From NCBI RefSeq assembly GCF_937616625.2, contig NC_065570.1:47297665-47361664 (forward strand): a stretch of DNA of 64,000 bases, in the 5' to 3' direction. This DNA is from Mercurialis annua. Taxonomy: Eukaryota; Streptophyta; Magnoliopsida; Malpighiales; Euphorbiaceae. The notes under the pieces are model-generated. The model worked only from the letters and a program-made list of their open reading frames with translations, was not told the DNA's origin and did no database searches. Position numbers and translations under genes: made by a program. Positions within the stretch are counted from its first letter, which is position 1, and each line of letters begins with the position of its first letter. This document shows positions 42,768-56,150 of the stretch, piece by piece.

Positions 42768-45199
42768 CGAGTTACTCACTAAATACAGGTTCCGAGATCC
42801 CAGATCTACCGAGTTACCTCGAATCTACAAAATTATGATCCTCCTTTCCGATACCCAAACATAATTAGCGTATATTGAGCTCATGTCAAACAATTCTAAG
42901 TACAGACATCTAGACTCTTACAAACACCGGTGATCACACGACCTATTAACGCCAATAGGTAGCTTGTTTCTTCGGATCACACACCAATTTCAAACATAGA
43001 ACAAATAGCAACAAAACGATATACAATTCAATCCAACACCAAATATTTAATTCATTCACAAATATATAATCAATCAATACATAATTTAATTTTCAAACGT
43101 AAACTATTAATATATATATATTCATATACATATATATAACTATTTAATAAGTCATATTCCGTGTATCCCACGGTAGAATAACCATTTAATTCATACAATT
43201 CCAAATCACAACAAATGATTATATAATGCGATGTGTTTTTATAACTTATAAATAAAATGTTTAATAATATAATTATAGCGTAATAATACGCGAGAGTAAA
43301 GTATACTCACATAATTTGCTATCCAAATCATGATATTAAAATAATAGTCGAACCCCACTAAGCCACACATGTCACTTTCGAAGTCCATCGATGCGTCTAT
43401 CACAAAATACAATATAAATATGTTTAGATTATAAACGTATAACCAATAATTATAAACCTAAATTATTAGCTTAGGTCGACTTATTAACCTTGACTTATGA
43501 CTTTACTCGATATTCTTTAAATATCTGTTTTCACCTCTCAAATCCAATGTTTATATTTTTAAAGTCAATAGCGTATTTAATAATTTAAATACGTTAAACT
43601 TTCAATCTTGATATCAAAGTCCTTTTTATATCTTTGATGGTTATACTATAACCAAAAATCAACTTAAAGATTCAAACTCGACTTATAGCATTTTTCGCCA
43701 ACCTTTTAGTTTACGTGTTCAAACCTAAAATGATTAATATTAAACGTATTTCCTTAGCCTTTTAAACATTCAAAAATAACCCATACACTTTATATAAAAC
43801 CATTTTCAAATCAATAATGCCTTAGCTCCAAGTTTGCTTTTACAATCCATTTTACGTCCAATTCGACACTAGTTTGCGTAACATGACGTTTTACGCAAAA
43901 TTGAGCGTTAATGGACCTCGGGGAAGGGGCGGCTTGGAACCCTTCCCATTTTCGTTCCCTCCCCTGTTTTAGTAAGGGGAGGGGCTGCTCAGCTCTGGTA
44001 CATCGTACCAGAACTGTTACAGCTCGGCACCACCATGTGTTCTGCCCAGTGGTGCGCCTGCTAGATTGCCGGCTCCAGCAGGTCCGGCCACCATGCCTCC
44101 TCCGGCCACCTACTAGAAAGAACCCTAACACCACACAATCATCACAACTCTCTTATCTTACCAACAAACACCTAAACTCAGCCATAACTCATCAATAACA
44201 ACTCGTAGACACTAGTTTTAAACACCAAATCATCATCATCATCTTTTTTTTTGAAACAGAAAATTACAGCAGCTATCCTAATTTTTTACTGATATTTTTA
44301 CCTCAATTTTCTGGGATATATATGTAGAGCTTTCCGTCCCCGTTCCGTGGCCGCAAGAATTGTCCAATTCCGATGTCAAACGAAGAATCTATAAGCTTTA
44401 CAATCCATTATCAATATATTAATATAGAACAGCCACGAATTTCAGAAACCCTAACCATAATCTGAGATTTTTACCTTAAATTTATGGCCTTAGGAAATTT
44501 TCTGAGTTTTCTACATGTTGAATGTTGATGAAGGTGACCATGGCTGATTTGATTCAGCTGAGAATGAATGATTTTCTGAGTTTAAAATCATTCCCTTACC
44601 CTTTTATAATTAAGGTAAAAGTCCCTCTTTGATCCTCGAAGAAATTGACTTAAACCTTTCGCAATTCTAACTTAAAAATTCCTTAATTTTACCTGTCAAA
44701 CGCTAAATCTTTTAGGTCGATAAATTCCATATTATTTATTTCCAAATAAATAATATTAGTCACATATCTTAGAATTTCATCTTCCGATGATTTATATTGG
44801 CAATTCCATTTTTGAGCTAACTTGCACTTTTCCTCACTTTTTCGTCTAATTTCTATTTTAATAATTATCGATACCCATTTTATCGATATAATTTTTATAA
44901 ATATTAATTCCCGTCTATAATTTACTTAATTTCTATTTTCCGGAAATTAAATCTTATTTTCCAATTTTAGGCTTAAATGTACCTTTGTCCGTTTTTTCCA
45001 TAAACTCTTTTTTTAAGTCCATTTCCATTTCCTTTATGAAATTTTAATATTGAAATTTTCTTTTTAAAATTTTAATATCAACCTACCCGGGTCCTCTTTT
45101 ATTTAACTGTCCCGCTAATTTTCTTATTTTTCTCATTTTGACAATTCAAAATGAGACGAACCGCTTACTTTTGAAACATCCAAATTTCAGGGTGTTACA
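42768..45199 (-). repeat. minus-strand LTR, truncated, divergent Tekay-like
   Basis: Read on the minus strand it begins TGTAACACCCTGAAATTTGG at 45199. It later shows LTR landmarks in the expected order: GAGTATAC near 43300, GCTACCTATTGGCGTTAATA near 42945-42965, an ACCGGTG at 42927, and CGAGGTAACTCGGTAG near 42800. The 3' end (GGTCGTGACA) is missing. It is more divergent than the other LTRs here. Its right flank is GGTCT; the left partner cannot be tested. Confidence 0.6.
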
Positions 45200-45345
45200 G
45201 GTCTGCTCTTCACATTCAAGAGCAGACCCAGATACGAAGAAGAGCAGATCTCTGCTCCTCGCCTGAGGAGCACCGCTCCTCCGACAAGGAGCATCTGCTC
45301 CTCCAATGGAGCTGAGGAGGAGCAGCTGCTACTCATAGAATATAA
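45200..45345. repeat. CTGCTC/GAGCAG palindrome cluster
   Basis: GTCTGCTCTTC...AAGAGCAGAC, AGAGCAGATCTCTGCTC, GAGGAGCACCGCTCCTC and repeated CTGCTCCTC/GAGGAGCAG words follow one another in both orientations. The style is like the palindrome arrays of the neighbouring LTRs but the word differs. Confidence 0.65.
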
Positions 45346-45602
45346 AAAAAATTATTTTTTTTAAATTTTTTGGCGTTAAATTAGTTTTAGGTGTTAATTT
45401 TGTAATTTTTTAAAATGATAAGGACTATTTCAGACTTTAAACCAAGAGAGTGTGTTTTAAACACGGAGTGAGAGTGGGGGAGGGAAAAAAAGGGCTGATT
45501 TGACCGAAAACGCAAGTTGCGGGTCTGTTTGATCCAAAAACGGTAGAAATGACTCTTTTGATATTTCGTGCCAAGTTAAGGGGGTGAGTTTATCCTTTGT
45601 TC

Positions 45603-46449
45603 ATTTTTGTTCTTACGGATTGTTAATCATTTAGCATTTATCTTGTGATTTTGTAACTGAATCACTAAGATTGAGACTGTTTTCCATCGTCGTTCTTCAC
45701 CGTAATAATTTGTTATATTGCTGCCGTTTTTTGTTTTTCATGTTGCTGCTGTTTAGATCATGCTTAATGTCTAAGATCATGCTTAAGAGTTTGCTTAGAC
45801 TTCTAGGTTGCTTAAATGTTTAGGTTTCTAAAACCCAGTACTTTCAATAGCTTGTTAGTTTGATGAACCTATTGATTTAAATTTGTTTGGAGGGAATTCA
45901 TTTTGATTGAATGTAGAGGATGGCTAATTGGCTAATGTAATCACTCATTGTTTTGTTGAAATCAATTAAATTCTTCAAGTCAAACATTACTTATTGTTTT
46001 GATAATAACTTGGATTTTGTTATGATTTATAATTAATATATTGTAAACGATATTTATTTTACAATTTAATTTAATATAATTACTCGGGTAATTATATTTG
46101 TCTTCGAATATCAATTTGGCATGTAAATTGGCAAAATTATAATTTAGCCCTTAAACATTTTTTTAAAACTTAATTGAGTAAGTTTTTGGTTTGTAAACTC
46201 GGGTTACTTGAAATTGAAGTTATTGAGTTCTGTTTTAATGGTTTATTAATTTGCTAACTTATTTTATAAATGTAAACTCGGGTTTATATTTGGTAAACGC
46301 TTTGAGTCGGGTTAGAGTTGGGTCACCCGAAGAGTGATGTTAGCTTGGTGGTTGTCGGTAACTCGGCTAACCCACTATTTGGAAATTGATTATTATTTAA
46401 ATATTATTAAATAATATTTATAAAATGGATTTTAAAGTAAGAACTCAAT
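45603..46449 (+). repeat. plus-strand Tekay-type LTR (element 2), continuation
   Basis: It resumes the LTR cut at 42739. AATTACTCGGGTAATTATAT, AACTCGGGTTTATATTTGGT, GTCGGGTTAGAGTTGGGTCA and ACTCGGCTAACCCACTATTT match element 1's LTR at 22800-23160 in order. It stops at AGAACTCAAT (46449), where element D is inserted; the remainder is outside the window. Confidence 0.78.
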
Positions 46450-49216
46450 TGTCACGACCCATTTTCATGAATCGCGACCGGCGCTAGGGTATGGGTAATG
46501 TAGTACCGAAACCCGTAGCTAGCCTCCCATATAAATCATAAACACATAAACCTGCAGAAAACCAATGCTCGGGGGCAACCGAGACTTCAACCTAATCTAG
46601 CAGATATAATAATCAACAGTTAATATAACATGCTTATTCAATTCTGATTCTAAAATAGATTTATCATAAGCCAATATAAATAATATAACATGCCAAAGCA
46701 ATATAACCAGTCGAACCAATCCGACAAAATAAATAATAATAACAAAGACGTCTAGTTACTACTGCGGTCTAAGAATAAAACAGTTTTACAGTTTTACTAA
46801 AATAAAAGGAAACCTCCGAAGAAAAGTAAATGCGGAGATCACCAGACTCTCTCAGATCATAACCCTGGGGAAAAATTGGGAAAACAACGGGGTCAGATAT
46901 ACTGAGATGAGTTCATACCACTATTTACATTTATTAAGTGGAAAACCTTTAAAACGTTTAAAACATTTAATAACGATATTACAGATAATAGTTGGAACCC
47001 TAATCCACAATTCTAAATAATAATCATAATCCAATAGGTCTGGTCCCGAGAGCTGAGCTACACCGAGTTACCACTGACCACACTTATACCAGAGTCCCGA
47101 GAGCTGAGCTACACCGAGTTACTCTACCTGGTCCCGAGAGCTATGCTCACACCGAGCTACCACATTTCCATATATACCTTACCCAGATCAATACCGGTGC
47201 GCACGCAGTCCTAATGATGCCCATTAGGTAGCACGTTCCAACTAAGAGCCATAATATAAAAACAGTTCGAAATATACGTACAGTATATATATTTAATATT
47301 AAAATAACAATTTACTTAATAAAGCGGTAAATAGTAAATATAAACTCACAGCTTGCTAATCCGCGTGAAATACCGGCAAGCAACTAACTCTGGTTCGCCT
47401 CTGAAGCACGAACAGTAGACGAGTCTAGACAAATAAAATAATTATCAAAATCAGACCCTAACTCTAGAGAGTACTAGACACCACATAAGACTAGCACAAT
47501 TAACACGTAGTAATAAACAATCCAAAGTAACACAAATATATCCAAAAGGTAATAAAGCCCAATTAATATAAGTCTATTGAGTTCTCACTTTAAAATCCAA
47601 TTTATAAATATTATTTAATAACTTTAAATAATCAATAAATTACAAATAGTGGGTTTGCCGAGTTACCAATAACTACCAAGCTAACCTCACTTGTCGGATG
47701 ACCCAAGTCTAATCCGACTCAAAACGTTTATCAAAAATAAACCCGAGTTTATATTTATAAAATAATTCCATAAAATAATAAACCATTTTAAAAGCGGAAC
47801 TCAATAACTTCAATTCTAAGTAACCCAAGTTACAATCAAAAACTTAATCATTTTAAATTAATAAAAGTTTAGGGACTAAATCGTACTTTAACCAAGCAGG
47901 GACTAAATGGTACTTTTGCCAATTAGGGGCTAAATTGCACTTTAACCAATTTGATTAACTAAAATTTATAATAATTATCGTTTTCAATATTTAATTTGTA
48001 AATCAAAATAAAATACAAGTTATTAAGTAAAGTTTACATTAAGGATTTATTTGATTTAGGTTAAAGTCTTGGGTGATTAAAATGGTTATTTAGCCAATCA
48101 TCTCCCTAATTCAAACAACCAGTAGACCCGCCATGCCCAAACCAAAACAGAAACCAAAAACATAGATTATGAACCTTTACGTTTTCCAAATTCAAAATGA
48201 ATTTTACATTAAAACCAAATCATAAACATCACACCATTTAACTACTACACAACCACGGCATTTTCCAATTCAAAAGAAGAACAAAACCACATGTTACATT
48301 CGGCAGAAACCGATCCAAACTTACGAAGAATAAACTCAGAATGATGGACTGAAACAAATCGAAAGCTTAAACTAATAAAGACCCAAAGGATTTATAACCA
48401 AAACTAAGCAAAACCAAATCCAAAACTCACACAAGGACTCGGCAGAAACATAAAACCAAGAACAGACAAAGGCAAACAGAAAACGGAAACCGTACGGCGA
48501 TTGAAACGAGATCGACGGCGTACCGTTCAGCGAAATTGAGGTAGGGAAACGTAGATACGTGAGTCTAGATCGTCTGGAATCAAACGGTTCTGATTTCGAT
48601 CTAGAAACGAGAGAGAACGAACCAAATTACGTAATGTCGTTCAAGAACAAAATCTGGAAATTCAAGGAATCAGAAAACTTACCGGACAGCGATCTTTGGC
48701 AGGTGATAACAGCTTTGATACTCAGCGAAATGACAAGAGGAAAACGGCTAGGGTTTCAGTGATGAGTGGTGAAGATTTTCTGTTTAGAAGTCGACTTTAA
48801 ATATCGAGAGGAGATGGGTCGAAAATGAGTACGAAGCGGGCTGGGCGAAGGGGTAAAAAAAGCAGACCTGTTCCCGAACGGGAATGGCCAAAATTGGCCT
48901 GATCCCGTTCGAGAAAGGGCCTGGTCCCGAACGGGATCAGGCCTGAAAATGGATTCTCGTTCGAGAATCCTTGGATTCTCGAACGAGAATCACAAAAATT
49001 ACTCAGGTCTCGATTTGAGGCCTGAGTTAACCAGAAGTGGTTCAACCACTTCGGTTGAACCACAACCCAAGAAGAAAACCCCTTTTTTTTTTTAAACCGA
49101 ACCAAAAATGAATCGAACCACAATTAATTTACGAAACTTCAAATACCCCACAAAATACATCCGGAACCACGTCGGAAATTACAAAAATAAATTTAAAAAT
49201 TTTACGGGATATTACA
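46450..49216 (-). repeat. 3' LTR of minus-strand Tekay element D
   Basis: Intact ends TGTCACGACC (46450) and ATATTACA (49216) bound 2767 bases, very similar to element 1 through the R/U5 side (AACTCGGTGT unit triplet at about 47040-47165; ACCGGTGCGCACGCAGTCCT). The U3 side differs and carries the palindrome array at 48871-49024. The left 5 bases TCAAT are the expected target duplication; its partner lies beyond the window. Confidence 0.88.
48871..49024 (-). promoter_or_regulatory. alternating palindrome array in U3 of element D
   Basis: In LTR direction (right to left) a CAGG(C/T)CTC...GAG(A/G)CCTG palindrome (49024-49004) is followed by five palindromes at 48991-48974, 48970-48951, 48938-48923, 48914-48903 and 48884-48871. 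The cores alternate CGTTCG and CGAACG as in element 2. The arms are GATTCT/AGAATC in the first two and GATCCC or ATTCCC/GGGAA in the others. The array precedes a TATA-like TTTAAATATC region near 48795. Confidence 0.75.
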
Positions 49217-49228
49217 TTCTCCCCAACT
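49217..49228 (-). other. polypurine tract of element D
   Basis: The inverse of TTCTCCCCAACT is AGTTGGGGAGAA, directly beside the LTR. The GTCCTCGAATTTAA next to it is the inverse of the family's TCGAGGAC motif. Confidence 0.8.
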
Positions 49229-49333
49229 AATTAAAAATTCGTCCTCGAATTTAACACGACAAGTAAATCACATCAGAACAACACGCAACACAAGTAAAAA
49301 CTACAAAAGTCACAGAAAACAAGACATTGTACC

Positions 49334-49504
49334 TCACGGAAATAGAAAAGGATAGCGATTCCGCATATCCAACTCGGTCTCCCAAGTACACTCCTCTACA
49401 GAATGATTGCGCCAGAGAACTTTGACCATCGGAATCTCCTTGTTTCGCAATTTACGCACCTGCGTATCAACAATCTCAACTGGCTGCTCCTCATAGGACA
49501 GCTC
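49334..49504 (-). pseudogene. element D pol C-terminus (chromodomain end)
   Basis: Read on the minus strand this is the last 57 codons of pol: QVRKLRNKEIPMVKVLWRNH, then SVEECTWETELDMRNRYP and a stop at 49336-49334. That is the chromodomain-like end of Tekay integrase. Upstream codons continue at 63652-64000 once element E and its AGCTC duplication are discounted. E interrupts the frame, so this copy cannot make a full pol. Confidence 0.85.
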
Positions 49505-52087
49505 TGTCACGACCCATTTTCATGAATCGTGACCGGCGCTAGGGTATGGGTATGGTTGTACCAAAACCCGTAGCTAGCCTTGCGGATAACCAGTTTATAA
49601 CATTTAAAACAATGTACCTGCAGAAAACCACATGCTCGGGGGCAACCGAGACTTCAGCCTAATCTAGCAGTACAGATAAACAACATATATTTAAAGTACG
49701 CTTGTCTCAAAATAATCTCCAACAGTATGGCAATATAATATAATACCATAAACAATGTAATCATGCCAAAGTTGATAAAATAATAGTTGGACCATTCCAA
49801 CGATCAATAGTCTAAAATATAAACGTAAGACTAAGACATAAATAATCTAATACTACTACTGCGGTCTAAGAGTTTAAAATAGTTCGACTCTTATTTCTAA
49901 AATAAAATAAAGAACCTCCGAGAATGAAGAAACGGAGATCGACAAATACTCAAATCACAAACCTGGAAAATTTGGGAAAACAACGGGGTCAGATTTACTG
50001 AGTAGAGTTTATATAACCATTTACATTTATTAAGTTGAAAACCTTTAAAAACGTTTAATAAAACATTTTCATTATGGATTATCAATGAAACCCTAAACCA
50101 CAATTCTAAATCCATTGTCGTGTCGGTGAGACGTATCTCAATAACCGATCCCCGACTATCACTTAATAAATAGTGACCCCAGGAGACGTATCTTCCACCG
50201 GTGCCCTCACTAAGGTGAGACGTATCTCAAACCTACCTCAATACCATAATCATTACCGGTGCGCACGCAGTCCCGATGATGCCCATCGAGTAGCACGTTC
50301 CATATCAAATCCACAATGCCGAAAACAGTTCAAAAGCTGCTTATACATATATATATACAAAATAATACGTTTGCTTAATAAAGAGGTAAATAGAGATATA
50401 AACTCACTGCTTGCTATTCCACGTGAAATTGGCAGGCAACCTAACTAACTCTGATTCGCCTCTGAAGTACGAACAGTCGACGGGTCTAGACAAGGTATAA
50501 ATCATAATTAAAAATAGACCCTAATTCTAGAGAGTACTAGACACCACATAGGACTAGCATAAACAACAAATCACGGTAAAGCAAACCAGAGGAAACACAA
50601 TATCTAATAAATTATAATGCACAAATAATACAAGTCTATTGAGTTCTCGCTTTAAAGTCTGTTTCGGAAAAATATTATTTAAATAATGTTTAAATAATAA
50701 AATAAATAAATTTACAAAATAGTTGGTTAGCCGAGTTACCGATAACTACCAAGCTACCTCACATGTCGGGCGACCCAAGTCTAACCCGACCCAATTATTT
50801 TATCAAAATTATATACCATAGTTTATAACTCTAAAATAGTACTTTTGATAAAATAATAATTAAATATTAAAAACGGAACTCAATAGTCCAAATAAAATAA
50901 CCAATAACCAAATTAATTATTTAACTAAAATAAGTTAAGAAAAATAATTAAAAGCTAAAACGTAAATTAGCCAAATTGGCACGTCAAGCCAATAATTTAA
51001 AATTGACAATTACCCAAGTAAAAAAATATAATATAAATTATTGTTCAAAATATAGTAATCAAAACAATTTAATTTATAAACCAAGCAAATATTATTTTCA
51101 GATTTTTGATTAATGCTATAAATTAGCAAACAACAACGGAAACAATATTTAGAAGTTTGGTTCAAACGAAATATATCAAATCTTAAATCCTAGGTTAAAT
51201 ATGAACCAAACAATTTGAGACAGTGGAGCAACACTAAACATCACATTATGTTATTAATTTATTATTGCCAACCATTACCCTTAAACTATTATGAATTAAT
51301 AACTAATGGAATTATTATTGCCAACCATTAACCTTAACCATTATGAATTAATAACTAAAGTAATACAGATCCACATGAACCACAATGACGTCTAAACAAA
51401 TAAGAAGCGGCAGTCAACAAATTTTAGTTTAAAAATCGTGAATTAATCTAACAAGCAAGCAAATATAGGACCTATATAACGAATCAATAACCATCAAACG
51501 AGATGCTCTAAGTAACGTATATAATCAACAAGGCACAAGGGGAAAATCCGACAGCAACCATACAAACATAACGCAACCAAGAACATTCAACACGATGAAT
51601 CATAACGGCGCTTAAACAGATAGATTTTACGTACCAAATTAAGATGTGACACGTAAGGATTGAAGAGGACAATATGAACTTATGCAACGGAGTAAGAGCC
51701 GCTTCAGTTTGATACGGATTTGAGAATGAATTAAAGGAATGGATGTTGTTGTGTCTCTAAGCGTTCTTGACAAAGAGGGTCGGCTAGGGTTTGTGTTATG
51801 AGAAAAAATAAAATTAGGGCTTAATCTGTTTTAGGAGGATTTAAATATAAGGAGGAAAAATAAAATAAAAGAAACGCAACACCTGCTGCCCAAGATTAAT
51901 TAAAACTAGAACAAAATTGCATGGCCCATTTAGCTTAATGCATGGGCCAAAAAAAAAAAAACAATTAAATTGCATGAGCCTTAGGTTTAATATTATACTT
52001 ACTTATTATTCATATTTATTATTATTATTATTATTATTATTACACATTAAATACGGAGAAACGTAAAAATAATTACGGGGTATTACA
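49505..52087 (-). repeat. 3' LTR of element E
   Basis: It begins TGTCACGACC and ends GGTATTACA in plus coordinates. It carries GGTGAGACGTATCTCA repeats (about 50123-50230) in the place where element 1 has AACTCGGTGT units, a TTA microsatellite (52014-52041) and GGCCCAT/ATGGGCC plus GCATG words in U3 (51920-51948). About ten substitutions and a 13-base indel separate it from the other LTR. Confidence 0.9.
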
Positions 52088-55000
52088 TTCTCCCCAACTT
52101 ATTAAAAATTCGTCCTCGAATTTAAAACAAAAACGACCAACGTAATACACAACATAAAATTTCATACAAAACGCACAAAACCAACGTAAAACTCACGAAC
52201 CAGATACCCAAAGTAGACAATAATAATAATAATTCTGCGTAACGAACTCTGTCTCTTAAGAACTTTCCTCAACCAAGTAACCAATAAAATCAAAACCATT
52301 CCGTAGGTAAGCCCTATCGAGTTCCATTTGAAAACATAATTCGGAAACCTTTTCAAACCATTTGCTAAACAACTTAAAAGAAATAAAATGGTATTTAGCC
52401 GAGTCAACCAAGACTTCCAAGCTTAAATCACGTGTCGGGCGACCCAAGTCTATCCCAACCCACGGAACCACAATATAAACCAATGTTTAAAATCCGGAAA
52501 TTCATTTTACAAATTAACATGAAGTTTGAAGAGCAATGGAACTCATTACTTAAGTAGTGAACAATTTTTATTTATCGAACAATCTTAAAAGGTCACAAAG
52601 CCAGAATGCTACCTCCCCTAAAAATAATAATAATAATAATAACACCATTTCTAGGTGAAACCAAACGAGGTAATACAACTCTCCCACATAAAACCCAACT
52701 GATCACTTAGGATAAACAAAACGAACCTCAAATTTCAAATCTGAAACTGATTCGCAAAAAGCGGTCACAAATCACATATATGCACAAATTTCAGATCCTA
52801 ACAACTTGGTGCTCCAACTATTACTCGATCAACGAAACGAGAAATAACAATAATTATTCAACTGAGAGTCGCAATTACTCTATACCGGAGTGGCTTCCAA
52901 GACCAGCTCGGAACTCATCTATTATAAAATCATAAATATCAAATACAAGATCAAGCACTAAACTCGACTACAGTTCTTACAACTCCAAATCCTATCATCA
53001 AAACAGGAATAATGAAAAACACAAGCTGATAAAATCTTGCATTCTACAATCCATAATTACTTCCACTTATAACATCTTGATAACAAAATAATCGATAACA
53101 AAACCCAATAAACATTAGATAATATTTCGGTTCCACCACAAACACTACAAGGAATCATCTCAATCAACGTTTACACAAACTCGATAATAGCATAAACTTG
53201 TGAATCCCAAAACACAAAACTCTTATCACAATTCAAAAAAAAAATGGACCTCTTCCATGATAACGAAAATCTCTAGATCAGTGGTAAACAATATTAATCA
53301 TAATGATTCTTCCAATCATTCAGAAACGTAACGCCACAACTAAACTGGACATCGACTGCATCTCGCTTGTATTACACAACTTAAATTTTTTGCCTCTGAC
53401 CAAAACGATATCCAAACATCACAATAATATCACCAACTAACGAAATCGATCAACCAATCATGATTGTCGAAACCTATTATCCGTTATTCCCAATTTTCGA
53501 ATTAGCTAACTCATATATCTAAATTAAGTTTACCAAATTATTCCATCAATTGACTATTGCCTCGTATACAACGAGTGATCACTACAATCAAATCACTACA
53601 ACCGGATTGTTAGTTATGCTCAAACATTTAATATTCAAAAAAATTGACTTCTCTTACACCTCCTTTTTATATTCAATAATCAAAATGCTTTACCGTCGAA
53701 AAACCATCAATTTCGTAAACCCTTGAAATTTTTTAAAAATATTCGCATTTTGAATTCACAAATTTTTCTTACTCTAAAATAAGTTTGCAAAATTTTTTGA
53801 AACAGTTCAACTGACAAAACTTATGTTATCTTTAAACCAAACTTGCTAAAATAAATTTATCTCTTTCTCGAAAATACACAAACCGTGAAAAAAAATCCTT
53901 CGTATTAAAATACACATTGATGTTTCAAACATCCAAAATTTAAGCCGCTCTTAAGTCTTACTCACAAACAAAAACACGATTTGAAGAATTGTTCAACCGA
54001 TAAATTAATTATTTTTTTTGAATCAAATTTGACAAAATTGCTTTCTTTCCACCCGGACGTAAAATTCAGTAATGCATATCTCTTTGTTTATGAAAACACC
54101 TTTATATAAATATACCAAAACATTTGAATAAACAACTTACTCTTAAAATTCCTGTGAAAAAAAAATGAATGGAGCATAACCAAATCTCTTAATCTAATAA
54201 TCCTCTAATAAAAATCGTAAATTTTCCACGAAAGTTTTCGAATCTATATATAACTATATATCGCACTTAGCACAACTAAATTCACGCACGCAACCATAAA
54301 ATATTCCTTCAATTCCATACTTAAAATCTACCAAATCATACAATACCACCAAAATAATTCAAAACGATATCTTCACTAACACTCATAAGTGTAAAGTAAT
54401 ATCCAATAAAACTCCAAATAAACTGAAACTTAATTCAGAGAAAACAACAGATCATATATATTTCTATAAAACTTACCACCAGTTCCCGCATCACACCGAA
54501 TAAACTTAATAAAAACACCAGCATATTAAATACACAAATTTATAATCTCGGGTCAGGATTTCCAATATCCTTTTCCAGTATAATCAGAAACCACCAACCG
54601 TTTCAAAAAAAAAATCCCTACACTTCTTCGATATCGAAACCCAAAGATTTCGACTCAAAAACAAAACACCAAATCCATCGAAACTAAAAATGAAGACAAA
54701 GGCAACTGGGGTTTAAACAAAGATCTTACTCACAAATTAAGACCATACAACAAGGTAAGTCATCCATGACTACGTGAATTAATTCATATCACGTGTTACT
54801 CCTAACGAAGAGACAAAATAAAAACAGTCAAAATAGTTCAACCAAACATGACATTCAGTAAAATCAGCCCAACATACTTAAAAGACCAAAATCTAGACAT
54901 GCTAAAACAAGTTTGAATTTTCGTATCAAAATCAACTTGTAATTATATCATCTTATTAGAGTGCACTTCAAAATTTATTTTGAAATTTAAAGATCAAGTT

Positions 55001-55729
55001 TGAGCTTCATGGTTTTTTTTTTTTAAAAAAATTCATTTTCCAGAAAAATCTCTTTTACAAGTTAATTGCTTTAAAAGTATCCAAGTATCTTAATTCGTAA
55101 AACCATCGAGTTAGCCGATCATTACAACTTCCAAGCTCAACTCCTAAATTTGGGTGACCCAAGTCAAACCTAAAACAACCGTTTATAAAACGTATTCTAA
55201 ATATTTGTAAATCCGGAAAATGCACTTTAAAACAAAATCTTAATTTTTTTTAAATAGGAAGCTCGACGTCACCAAAATAGCAACATAGGACTCATCACCC
55301 AAGTGAGGAAACAATTAATATTTAACAAACTTTTAGAAAACACATACTTCGGCCATAACTAGTAAATCAAGTATGAAACCAACGACACCAAAGTATAAAA
55401 AAAACTACAACCTGGTAAAATTACAAAAGTAATATTAATTCTTCAAACAGATCACCTTTCAAAATAATTTTATTACAAAAATCACTCTTTTCGAATCATT
55501 AGTCAAAATAAGTCTTGAATATGAGAAAAATTATTTTATTGGCAACGTAATGAAAATCACCTTTTCGGGTATCATGCTCAGACTACTCATCCGACTTATA
55601 TGTCAAAACACCAATTAGACCAAATATAATTTTTCTTAAAGAATTACAAAATCAATACGTGGTCAGCAATGTAAAGTCATAAAACGTAATACAAGATTTT
55701 ACGATTAAAAATCATTTAAACCAAAAACA
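52088..55729 (-). other. non-coding interior of element E, left part
   Basis: AT-rich, with no gag or pol motif in any frame. Two stretches (about 52397-52465 and 55108-55180) repeat LTR-like wording: GAGTCAACCAAGACTTCCAA and GGGCGACCCAAGTCTATCCC; GAGTTAGCCGATCATTACAA and GGGTGACCCAAGTCAAACCT. The interior therefore seems partly built from LTR-derived repeats. Confidence 0.6.
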
Positions 55730-55734
55730 AGACC

Positions 55735-56150
55735 TGATGGTTCTGCGAACGGTAGGATCTTCTCTTGTCAACCTGAGATCACGAACACAGGTTAGAATGA
55801 GTCGGACGTTGTGTCCGACCACACTCCGATGCCCAAGTCAGATACCTTGTAAGGTTCAATGATAAATGACGTAGTTTAAAGAGAATGAATTAGAGTTTTT
55901 ACCTTAACTTCCATGTCTATTTATAGGTATAGACTTTGATATTGACTTAACTTCAGGTTTCCTGTAGTAGAGTTCTGTTTAAACTCTTCTTATTCAGTTA
56001 TAATGATGATCCCTGTAAGATAGGGATTTTGGCAATAAGTTAGTTACAACAGCTTAATCTTCAGATAAGGTGTCCGTGTCTGCGTATCTGTGTCTGCGTA
56101 TCTGTGTCTGAGTCTACTTGTCTGCTGTCTGATTACTTGCGTATCCATCA
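55735..56150 (-). repeat. 3' LTR of the nested non-autonomous element
   Basis: TGATGGTTCTGCGAACGGTA to GCGTATCCATCA. The CTGCGTATCTGTGT units near 56080-56110 belong to the same CTGCGT word family as the interior. Confidence 0.93.

Larger units (their letters stand above)
42740..45602. mobile_element. TIR element nested in the element 2 LTR
   Basis: GAACAAAGGATCAATTCACC at 42740 and the inverse at the right (GAACAAAGGATAAACTCACC, read from 45602) give TIRs of about 28 bases with three mismatches. Between them sits a minus-strand LTR (to 45199) and then a right arm of 400 bases with a CTGCTC/GAGCAG palindrome cluster. LTR sequence of element 2 resumes directly after 45602. I see no exact target duplication. 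No transposase is present. Confidence 0.6.

Noticed and set aside
43811..44198. GC-richer overlapping ORFs (reverse 107 and forward 95 codons)
   Set aside because: They lie inside the minus-strand LTR at 42768-45199, in opposite strands, with no known motif.
48951..48991. Heat-shock elements as in heat-activated LTRs
   Set aside because: TTCnnGAA occurs inside the palindromes, but the required third GAA/TTC unit in phase is missing and sister copies have CCCGTTCGGG arms that do not keep it.
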